From: Succinivibrionaceae bacterium
GTDB lineage: Bacteria; Pseudomonadota; Gammaproteobacteria; Enterobacterales; Succinivibrionaceae
Assembly (NCBI GenBank): GCA_003477345.1
Contig: DMTG01000231.1
Span: 1 to 6,468, forward strand
DNA: 6,468 nt
Reading direction: 5' to 3'
The position numbers were made by a program, and so were the translations under genes. A model generated the notes under the pieces. The model was not told the origin of the DNA, made no database searches, and saw only the letters and a program-made list of their open reading frames with translations. The number at the start of each line of letters is the position of its first letter. Within the stretch, counting starts at the first letter, position 1. Positions 1 through 5,161 of this stretch are shown one piece after another.

Positions 1-402
1 AGAGTCTTCAGTTTCTGAATCTGTATCTGTATCAGCCTCGGCGCTCAGGGTGCCGGTTTCGCCGGTCGTGGAATCTATGAAGAACTCTTTTGGCAGGTTT
101 ACGTCATCGTAGTTTTCCTGATCTTCGCTGCCCGCTGCCATCTGAATGTCGGAGCCGGTCTGTTCATCAAGCAGGTATTTTTCTTCTACAAGACTGCTGG
201 TTTTGGAAGAAAAGAGGCTGCTTTTCAGATCTTCAGACCCCACCAGATAATTGCCGACCGGCAGAGAGCAGACCAGAGAAAATATGCAGATTGATACGAT
301 TGCCAGAAAGTTTCTGCCAGGCATAGGGATGAGGCCAGTGTGCGGAATTACCGCCACAAAATCCTCATACTTCCGGTTTTCAGAAACTTTTATTTTCAGC
401 AT
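1..402 (-). CDS. Membrane-anchored protein with OapA-like N-terminus (partial; possible M23/LysM envelope protein)
   Basis: This minus-strand frame is open from an ATG at 402-400 to the window edge (134 codons); the C-terminal part lies outside. An in-frame TGA sits 12 bases upstream of the ATG, so no earlier start exists; the ribosome site is weak (TTGAGA). Residues 1-30 are a short basic and polar cytoplasmic segment. The stretch IPHTGLIPMPGRNFL (19-33) leads into one hydrophobic segment at about 31-54, which resembles the OapA N-terminal motif (Pro-x-Pro-His-Arg followed by one membrane helix). In gammaproteobacteria that motif usually precedes LysM-like and M23 murein endopeptidase domains, as in MepM/YebA. 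Residues 55-134 are a low-complexity acidic linker rich in Ser, Glu, Asp and Thr, ending in a Thr-Asp repeat, probably periplasmic. The type II anchor is seen; the OapA/M23 assignment is inference because the enzymatic part is not visible. Confidence 0.7.
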   Translation of the reverse strand, partial: MLKIKVSENRKYEDFVAVIPHTGLIPMPGRNFLAIVSICIFSLVCSLPVGNYLVGSEDLKSSLFSSKTSSLVEEKYLLDEQTGSDIQMAAGSEDQENYDDVNLPKEFFIDSTTGETGTLSAEADTDTDSETEDS

Positions 403-569
403 AAATCTATCTCAATATTATCTATAACAGGGATAATAGCAAATTATTGGCTTTTCCTTGCCAACAGGCATTATATAAAATCAATTAAAAAGTGTGTTTG
501 TGATAAAGGTTCCACAAAATTACCGATTGTTCCACCGTCTGTCAGACTCATATAAGGCAGGCTTTTATA

Positions 570-588
570 AAAATCAGCTTATGATTTT
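570..588 (-). terminator. Weak AT-rich hairpin after the small membrane-protein gene
   Basis: A perfect 7-bp inverted repeat (AAAATCA / TGATTTT, 5-base loop) lies about 20 bases past the stop codon of the minus-strand gene. Read on the minus strand its right arm ends in a run of U. The stem is almost all A/T, so it is at best a weak intrinsic terminator. Transcription might continue into the gene at 402-1. Confidence 0.3.
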
Positions 589-605
589 ACCGAAAACTGT
601 TTTCT

Positions 606-869
606 TTAAAGGCAGAGCACCAGAAAAATTTCAAGCGCTATGATTAATAGCAGTACCGCTGTTACCAGATAGCCCTGCAGGCATATCGGATAGCCGATAG
701 CAATGTAGGTTGCAAGCGGAGTGCGAAAGGTAATCAGCGATTTGGGATTGCTCTGCTTAAACCAGAGATCTCTGTATCTGCCGAGCATAAAACGGACGGC
801 AACTGCTGTGAGCAGGGCAAGAACGAAGCATATGACTACTTTCTGTGGAGTAACTGTAAGATTTATCAT
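606..869 (-). CDS. Small inner-membrane protein, unknown function
   Basis: The protein has 87 residues from the ATG at 869-867 and I do not recognise it. Residues 9-29 form one hydrophobic helix. Residues 30-50 are a basic loop (Arg26, Arg31, Arg33, Lys38, Lys43), probably cytoplasmic by the positive-inside rule. Residues 52-87 are hydrophobic to the C-terminus and could be one long or two short helices with Gly59, Pro61 and Gly66 between them. There is no signal peptide, enzymatic motif or soluble domain. The start is uncertain: the frame extends to a GTG at 914-912 that would add 15 residues, and neither start has a clear Shine-Dalgarno sequence. I prefer the ATG because the added residues are polar and encoded across a run of nine A, although the best upstream promoter lies closer to the GTG. 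The gene is in tandem with the OapA-like gene 203 bases further on. Confidence 0.6.
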   Translation of the reverse strand: MINLTVTPQKVVICFVLALLTAVAVRFMLGRYRDLWFKQSNPKSLITFRTPLATYIAIGYPICLQGYLVTAVLLLIIALEIFLVLCL

Positions 870-939
870 AGTGTTTTTTTTTAATTGGAAACTTGCTTCT
901 GAAAGAAAAAGCACAATATCTGCACACCGTGTTCCTGCT

Positions 940-969
940 ATTCTATAACTATTTATTCTGATAATTCAA
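940..969 (-). promoter_or_regulatory. Candidate sigma-70 promoter for the small membrane-protein gene
   Basis: On the minus strand TTGAAT (969-964) is followed after 18 bases by TAGAAT (945-940, five of six matches to TATAAT). A TATAGA at 947-942 gives a 16-base spacer as an alternative. The start would fall near 933, leaving a leader of about 65 bases to the ATG at 869 or about 20 bases to the GTG at 914. Assigned by eye only. Confidence 0.35.
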
Positions 970-1125
970 TCGAAAATTCAAAATATTAAGGCTAAAAAAA
1001 TCTTACTGTGACCGAGAAAAGGATTTCTTTGCTGCCTTTGTCTTAATGAGGATAAAAATCGTTTTTTCTAATGGAAACTGTACTAGACAGCCTTGTATCT
1101 TTTAGTCAGATAAAAAAGAGATCTA

Positions 1126-1144
1126 AATAAACTATGCGTTTATT
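1126..1144. repeat. Inverted repeat AATAAAC / GTTTATT
   Basis: Two perfect 7-base arms flank a 5-base loop (TATGC). It lies about 130 bases upstream of the transporter start, just before a second palindrome. With no U-run after it, it is more likely a protein-binding site than a terminator; function unknown. Confidence 0.4.
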
Positions 1145-1155
1145 CTCAAACTTAA

Positions 1156-1217
1156 CAAATATTAATATTTGACAATCTTACGTTAGGTTAAAGTTACATG
1201 TAGTGGATTTTTATATT
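1156..1217 (+). promoter_or_regulatory. Candidate promoter/operator region of the SLC13 transporter gene
   Basis: CAAATATTAATATTTG at 1156-1171 is a perfect 16-bp palindrome that overlaps a consensus -35 box, TTGACA, at 1169-1174. No good -10 lies 16-18 bases beyond it; TTACAT at 1194-1199 would need a 19-base spacer. A better -10, TATATT, sits at 1212-1217 and would place the palindrome near -60, an activator-like position. In between, GTTAGGTTAAAGTTA (1182-1196) matches the E. coli ArcA 15-mer as I recall it at 11 of 15 positions, including both GTTA repeats 11 bases apart. Control by ArcA or another regulator is a guess from these matches. Confidence 0.4.
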
Positions 1218-1276
1218 TTTGAATTTAAAATTCAGCATCAACCTGCCAAAAGCAAAGATTGAACCGGGGGAATTAA

Positions 1277-2533
1277 ATGGATCCAGCGATTTTAACCTTG
1301 ATTGTTCTGGGAGTGGTTGCTTTCCTGTTTATTACAGAACTGCTTCCTATTGCAATTACAGCACTGTCGGCGTCTGTCATTTTATGTCTGTGCGGGGTAC
1401 TGACTACTAAAGAAGCATTTGCCGGATTCTCAAATCCTACCGTGATTCTTTTTGCCGGCATGTTCGTGGTAGGCGCGGCCATGCTCGATTCGGGGCTTGC
1501 GCAGACAATAGGCAATGCGGTGGTGAGAAAGGTCGGAACCAGAGAAGTTCCTCTCATGATTGCTCTGATGCTGGTAACAATTTTCATGTCATCATTTGCA
1601 TCTAATACAGGTACGGTAGCCTGTCTGATGCCGATGGTGGTCGGTATCTGCGTCAGTGCCAGAATACCAAGCGCTCCTCTGCTGATGGCCCTTGCAGTAG
1701 CTGCCAACACCGGCTGTATGCTGACCATGGTAGGAACTCCTCCTAATATGCTGGCAGTGGCGGCTTTGGAAAACGCCGGCTTCACTCCGTACAGCTTCTT
1801 TGAATTCGCCTACATAGGTATACCTATCACTCTGTCCTGTCTTTTATTCATGGTAACCTTAGGCAGAAAGCTTTTACCTCACAACAATGTTAATGTAAGT
1901 GACATCGGTGAATACAACGGACCTGTCGGTTCTACCAAATCCAGAATTCTTGCTCTGATTATTCTGGCTTTCGTAATTTCAGGCCTGATCATTGGAATTC
2001 CTGGGGTGTCGCCTAGCATGGTGGCAGTAATCGGTGCTCTTTTATGCGTGCTAACCGGATGTATTACTGAAAAGCAGGCCTATCACGGCATTGACTGGGT
2101 TACTATATTCCTGTTCGGCGGTATGCTTCCTATCGCCACAGCGCTCGATACAACCGGAGCAGGCAAGATGGTTGCTGAAACCGTCTGCGGCTTCATGGGC
2201 GATAATCCGTCAGGCACAACCATTATGGCGGTGCTGTTCCTTCTGTCCTGCGGTCTTACTCAGTTTATGCCTAATACCGCAACTGCTGCACTGCTGATCC
2301 CAATCGGCCTGTCGATTTCAGCTCAGATAAATGCTTCTCCTTATGCGGTGATCATGGGCATCACCATTGCAGCTTCCTGCTCGTTTGCAACTCCTGTTGC
2401 CACACCGCCTAATACCATCATCATGTCTCCTGGACATCTGAGATTTATTGACTACATAAAGGTTGGCCTGCCGATGTGCGTGCTGTGCTTCCTTTTATGC
2501 ATTCTGATAGTGCCGATAGTATGGCCGTTTTAA
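1277..2533 (+). CDS. SLC13/DASS-family anion (probably di-/tricarboxylate) transporter
   Basis: The 418-residue integral membrane protein probably moves dicarboxylates such as succinate, fumarate or malate across the inner membrane, coupled to Na+ or by exchange; other DASS members carry citrate or sulfate. Hydrophobic segments fill the sequence, with one longer hydrophilic stretch at about 196-222. The family's inverted repeat is visible: Ser-Asn-Thr at 109-111 followed by Gly-Thr-Pro-Pro-Asn at 153-157, then Pro-Asn-Thr-Ala-Thr at 332-336 followed by Ala-Thr-Pro-Pro-Asn at 375-379. In known members these hairpin loops bind Na+ and the carboxylate. The second signature has Pro in place of the usual Ser. 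The length is near the short end of the family but complete. The ATG has a strong ribosome site (GGGGGA, 1266-1271). Family assignment is firm; substrate and coupling ion are inferred. Confidence 0.9.
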   Translation: MDPAILTLIVLGVVAFLFITELLPIAITALSASVILCLCGVLTTKEAFAGFSNPTVILFAGMFVVGAAMLDSGLAQTIGNAVVRKVGTREVPLMIALMLVTIFMSSFASNTGTVACLMPMVVGICVSARIPSAPLLMALAVAANTGCMLTMVGTPPNMLAVAALENAGFTPYSFFEFAYIGIPITLSCLLFMVTLGRKLLPHNNVNVSDIGEYNGPVGSTKSRILALIILAFVISGLIIGIPGVSPSMVAVIGALLCVLTGCITEKQAYHGIDWVTIFLFGGMLPIATALDTTGAGKMVAETVCGFMGDNPSGTTIMAVLFLLSCGLTQFMPNTATAALLIPIGLSISAQINASPYAVIMGITIAASCSFATPVATPPNTIIMSPGHLRFIDYIKVGLPMCVLCFLLCILIVPIVWPF

Positions 2534-2540
2534 CAAAAAA

Positions 2541-2605
2541 GTGCTTAAATTATTAGGCATTCATACAATAAAGATTAAAATGGAATGCCGTGGCACAGAA
2601 TTTTT
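2541..2605 (+). terminator. Possible imperfect terminator after the transporter gene
   Basis: GGCATTC (2556-2562) pairs with GAATGCC (2583-2589) across a 20-base loop, and an outer GTGC (2541-2544) can pair with GCAC (2593-2596). A run of five T follows at 2601-2605. The long loop and interrupted stem make it weak, so some readthrough into the next gene is plausible. Confidence 0.3.
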
Positions 2606-2615
2606 ATAGTATGTG

Positions 2616-2631
2616 TGATAAAAAAATATCA
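2616..2631. repeat. Dyad TGATA-N6-TATCA upstream of the SHMT-like gene
   Basis: Two 5-base arms flank six A residues, 39 bases before the start codon. It resembles a regulator half-site pair but fits neither the CRP (TGTGA-N6-TCACA) nor the FNR (TTGAT-N4-ATCAA) pattern. In sequence this A/T-rich it may be chance. Confidence 0.2.
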
Positions 2632-2670
2632 ATTTATAAGAAATATTAGATATAAGGGAAAGGTAACAAA

Positions 2671-3969
2671 ATGAATCCTCTTGGAATTCTGAAAGAAATT
2701 GACAAACCATTATTTGATTTTTTTGAAAGCTCCTTAGAGCAGCAGCGCTATTCGCTTTCCTTTATACCTGATGAGAGCGCCACTTCGCCGCTGTGCGCAG
2801 AAGTCATGGGCAGCATGCTGGTAAATTCAGTATCCAAGCTTACAAACCCTAATCAGCCGGGCGTGGCCACGCTGGCAAGAAACCGTCTGTGTGAAGTTTT
2901 CAACGCCGAGAATGCCCATGTAAAGGTTATAACCATTGAAGCGGCGTCCAGAGTGGTCTTTTCCGCACTGACCAAAAGAGGCGATGTGGTAATGACTCTG
3001 GATATGAGAAAGAAAGAGCACTGCAACTCAGAAAATCTGGCTTTCCGCTTTGTTAATTTCGGAGCTGAGCCAAGTTCAGGAGTCCTTGATTATGACAAGA
3101 TAAGAGAGCAGGCTTTAAGCTGCAAGCCTCACCTGATTATCGTGTCGCCTATCAACTATCCTTTAAGCATTGACTACAAGAAATTTGCCGATATTGCCAA
3201 GGAAGTAAACGCCTATCTATGGTGTGATATTTCTCAGACCTGCGGACTGGTTGCAGGCGGAGCCATCAATTCACCTCTGCCGTACGCCGATGTGGTTACC
3301 TTCCAGACTCACGGAGCCATGCAGGGACCTCAGGCTGCCGTAATTCTTTCCAAAACCTCTATCAACAACGCCATAGTACGTTCCATCAACCTGTACGGTC
3401 ACAAGGGACTTACCAAGGTAAGCCTGGCAGCCTTAGCCACCAGACTCAATGAAATGAAAGATCAGAGCTATAAGAACTACTGCAAGAGGGTTCTCGAAAA
3501 TGCCAAGGCTCTGTCTGAAGGTCTCAAGCAGGGCGGTCTTAAGATAGTATTCGGCGGCACCGATACCCATCTTGTAGTGGTTGATACCAAGTCAGCAGCT
3601 CTTGCGGCCCGCGGTGCGCAGGAAGTGCTCGAAGACTGCGGCATTAGCGTACGCTGCTGCGATATGCTTACAGATGATCCAAATGTGAAATATGAAGCTA
3701 TCAGACTGTCAAGTCTGCCTTCTACCGTGCGCGGCATCACACCGTCTCAGATGCGCTATATAGGTCAGGGCATAGCTGAATTCCTCTTAGTGCCTGATGA
3801 AGAGCATGCCAAGGAGCTTAAAGCCAAGGTTACTTCCATAACCTCCACCATGCCTACCTACTCACCGCAGTGGATGAGCGATCTGGTACGCAAGCAGTAT
3901 GGCAATTTCTCGCTGAACCTGACCGATTTAAAGGCCAGAGATGAAGCTGTCTTCTCCCACAAGAAATAA
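2671..3969 (+). CDS. Serine hydroxymethyltransferase-like protein lacking the PLP lysine (probable pseudoenzyme)
   Basis: The 432-residue protein has the fold-type I architecture of SHMT (GlyA), which normally interconverts serine and glycine with tetrahydrofolate. By-eye alignment with E. coli GlyA runs nearly end to end; clear blocks are residues 153-228 and 271-306, including GGTDTHLVVVD (296-306). Retained are His117 (E. coli His126), Asp186 (Asp200), His214 (His228) and Arg345 (Arg363). Lost are the Schiff-base Lys229 (Gly215), Tyr55 (Val54), Glu57 (Lys56), the phosphate loop Ser97-Gly98-Ser99 (Thr88-Ile89-Glu90), His203 (Gln189), Thr226 (Gln212) and Arg235 (Gln221). About eight residues are missing around Tyr65, and the tail runs about 33 residues beyond GlyA's end. 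Normal SHMT activity is therefore very unlikely, so I give no glyA symbol; a regulatory, binding or novel role is possible. The frame is intact, with ribosome site AAAGG at 2659-2663 and a strong terminator. It lies 137 bases after the transporter gene. Confidence 0.85.
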   Translation: MNPLGILKEIDKPLFDFFESSLEQQRYSLSFIPDESATSPLCAEVMGSMLVNSVSKLTNPNQPGVATLARNRLCEVFNAENAHVKVITIEAASRVVFSALTKRGDVVMTLDMRKKEHCNSENLAFRFVNFGAEPSSGVLDYDKIREQALSCKPHLIIVSPINYPLSIDYKKFADIAKEVNAYLWCDISQTCGLVAGGAINSPLPYADVVTFQTHGAMQGPQAAVILSKTSINNAIVRSINLYGHKGLTKVSLAALATRLNEMKDQSYKNYCKRVLENAKALSEGLKQGGLKIVFGGTDTHLVVVDTKSAALAARGAQEVLEDCGISVRCCDMLTDDPNVKYEAIRLSSLPSTVRGITPSQMRYIGQGIAEFLLVPDEEHAKELKAKVTSITSTMPTYSPQWMSDLVRKQYGNFSLNLTDLKARDEAVFSHKK

Positions 3970-3998
3970 TCTGTAAGAATAATCTGATGTTTTATATG

Positions 3999-4033
3999 GA
4001 AGCCTCCGCTTTAAAGCCGGAGGCTTCGTTTTT
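3999..4033 (+). terminator. Strong rho-independent terminator
   Basis: GAAGCCTCCG (3999-4008) pairs perfectly with CGGAGGCTTC (4018-4027), and GTTTTT follows directly (4028-4033). The loop, CTTTAAAGC, is partly self-complementary. It lies 29 bases after the SHMT-like stop codon and should separate that gene from dusA. Confidence 0.92.
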
Positions 4034-4049
4034 ACAGCATTTAAGAGCG

Positions 4050-4090
4050 CCTGATTATTCAGGATAGCATTGCTTAATAGCTCTGTCCTG
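4050..4090. repeat. Two overlapping, mutually exclusive inverted repeats
   Basis: CCTGA (4050-4054) can pair with TCAGG (4059-4063). Alternatively CAGGA (4060-4064) plus AGC (4066-4068) can pair with GCT (4080-4082) plus TCCTG (4086-4090). The two forms share bases 4060-4063. They lie between the terminator and the likely dusA promoter, so they may not be transcribed at all. Confidence 0.3.
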
Positions 4091-4121
4091 ATGCCAAAAG
4101 CAGGAATTGAAAGTATAAAAC

Positions 4122-4130
4122 TGTTATCAT
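4122..4130 (+). promoter_or_regulatory. Candidate extended -10 promoter for dusA
   Basis: TGTTATCAT is an extended -10 element (TG-N-TATCAT, five of six matches to TATAAT). It lies about 35 bases before the dusA start and downstream of the previous gene's terminator. A TTGAAA at 4107-4112 is only 12 bases away, too close for a standard -35, so activity would rest on the extended element. Confidence 0.4.
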
Positions 4131-4164
4131 AGCTTTCATCAGAACATATTTCTTAAGGATCATG

Positions 4165-5145
4165 ATGTACAAGCAAGCCGCTTTTCAGGATGCCGACAGA
4201 TTCTCTGTGGCGCCGATGGTTGATATCACCAACTCAACATTCCGACGTATAGCAAGACTGCTTTCAAAGCGCGCCATGCTGTATACGGAAATGATAGTAG
4301 ACAAGGCAGTGCTGCGAGGCAGAAGCAGTCTTCTGGACTTTTGCCCTGAGGAGCTTCCCTGTGTGCTGCAGTTAGGCGGCAGTGATCCTGCAATTCTGGC
4401 TGAGGCTGGAAAAATCGCCTTAGACCGAGGCTACAGTGCCTTGAATCTTAATGCCGGCTGTCCGTCAGACAAGGTTCAGTCGGGAGATTTCGGCGCCGTG
4501 CTCATGAAAACTCCTGATCTTATAGGGGACTGTGTAAAGGCGCTGCAGGATGCCACCGGAACTTTTGTAAGTGTAAAGACCCGCATCGGAGTTGATGAGT
4601 GTGACAGCTATGAGTACACGATGAAAATCGTGAAAGCCGTGTATGACGCAGGCTGCCGCCACATCATAATGCACGCCAGAAAAGCCTGGCTCAACGGGCT
4701 TTCGCCTAAGGAGAACCGCTCGGTACCGCCGCTCGACTACGACCGAGTATATGCAGTAAAAGAGCAGTTTCCTGATCTGTATGTAACCATAAACGGCGGC
4801 ATAACCTCCATCGAGGCCTGCAGAGAGCAGCTTGCAAAAGTTGACGGAGTTATGCTCGGCAGGGCAGTCTCTGACAATCCCTATCTTTTAGCCATGGTAG
4901 ATCATGAGCTTTACGGCGAGCCTGATCCTATTTTAACAAGAGAAGAAATTTTAAACAGAATTACTGATTTTTCAGAAGAATATCTGAAAGAAGGCGGTAA
5001 AATAAAGCATGTTGCCAATCATGTGCTGAACCTGTTCAATTCCTGTCCTGGAGCGCGCCGCTTCAGACAGTATCTGTCTTTACACATGTCAGAAGAAGGA
5101 ATGGGGCCTGAACTGTTCAGGGAAGCCTACAGGCAGATGCACTAA
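4165..5145 (+). CDS. dusA: tRNA-dihydrouridine(20/20a) synthase DusA
   Basis: This FMN-dependent cytoplasmic enzyme reduces uridine 20/20a in the tRNA D-loop using NADPH. The 326-residue product matches E. coli DusA over its length. Ala-Pro-Met at 16-18 opens the TIM barrel, followed by the LQLGGSDP strand (68-75). Catalytic Cys99 sits in NLNAGCPSDKVQ (94-105), and Lys138 and Arg140 lie in the VKTRIG segment. The DusA-specific block HARKAWLNGLSPKENR begins at His170; Asn-Gly-Gly-Ile (210-213) and Gly-Arg (232-233) bind the FMN phosphate. The C-terminal helical tRNA-binding domain contains PGARRFRQYLS (295-305). ATG codons lie at 4162 and 4165; I chose the second because AAGGA at 4155-4159 is only two bases from the first and five from the second. 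It shares a probable transcript with the reductase 16 bases downstream. Confidence 0.95.
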   Translation: MYKQAAFQDADRFSVAPMVDITNSTFRRIARLLSKRAMLYTEMIVDKAVLRGRSSLLDFCPEELPCVLQLGGSDPAILAEAGKIALDRGYSALNLNAGCPSDKVQSGDFGAVLMKTPDLIGDCVKALQDATGTFVSVKTRIGVDECDSYEYTMKIVKAVYDAGCRHIIMHARKAWLNGLSPKENRSVPPLDYDRVYAVKEQFPDLYVTINGGITSIEACREQLAKVDGVMLGRAVSDNPYLLAMVDHELYGEPDPILTREEILNRITDFSEEYLKEGGKIKHVANHVLNLFNSCPGARRFRQYLSLHMSEEGMGPELFREAYRQMH

Positions 5146-5161
5146 CACTAAAGGTGATCGC

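Larger units (their letters stand above)
870..1276. other. AT-rich divergent intergenic region
   Basis: This spacer of about 400 bases separates the minus-strand membrane-protein gene from the plus-strand transporter gene, so it must hold promoters for both directions. It contains the minus-strand promoter candidate (940-969), an inverted repeat (1126-1144), a 16-bp palindrome overlapping a TTGACA (1156-1174), three GTTA repeats (1182-1196) and a TATATT (1212-1217). Between about 985 and 1120 I see only A/T-rich sequence with homopolymer runs. I found no credible small gene or RNA gene. Confidence 0.6.

Noticed and set aside
90..326. Plus-strand open frame of 78 codons opposite the OapA-like gene
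   Set aside because: Its product is Cys-, Arg- and Pro-rich with no domain character, and it is antisense to a minus-strand frame with a clear membrane anchor and an open end.
447..464. TTGGC / GCCAA hairpin upstream of the OapA-like gene, considered as a terminator or riboswitch
   Set aside because: Only a 5-bp stem with an 8-base loop and no U-run or conserved core; such stems are frequent by chance.
470..475. Perfect TATAAT on the minus strand, considered as the OapA-like gene promoter
   Set aside because: The base match is perfect, but no -35 lies at 16-18 bases (AACACA) and the region is A/T-rich, so I did not list it as a feature.
340..555. Plus-strand open frame of 71 codons across the spacer before the OapA-like gene
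   Set aside because: No ribosome binding site or recognisable sequence; it overlaps the 5' end of the minus-strand gene and its promoter area.
1177..1192. Similarity of CTTACGTTAGGTTAAA to a MerR-family (LiuR-like) operator in a 19-base promoter spacer
   Set aside because: Symmetry between the two halves is poor, and the LiuR context (branched-chain amino acid degradation) does not fit; the GTTA-repeat reading is equally good.
1273..1785. Minus-strand open frame of 170 codons inside the transporter gene
   Set aside because: It is antisense to a gene with clear DASS signatures, and its Thr-, Ala- and Ile-rich translation is typical of the complement of a hydrophobic membrane-protein gene.
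2671..3969. Calling the SHMT-like gene a pseudogene
   Set aside because: There is no frameshift, internal stop or truncation, the ribosome site is good, and replacements are concentrated at cofactor and catalytic positions while the fold-defining blocks are kept.
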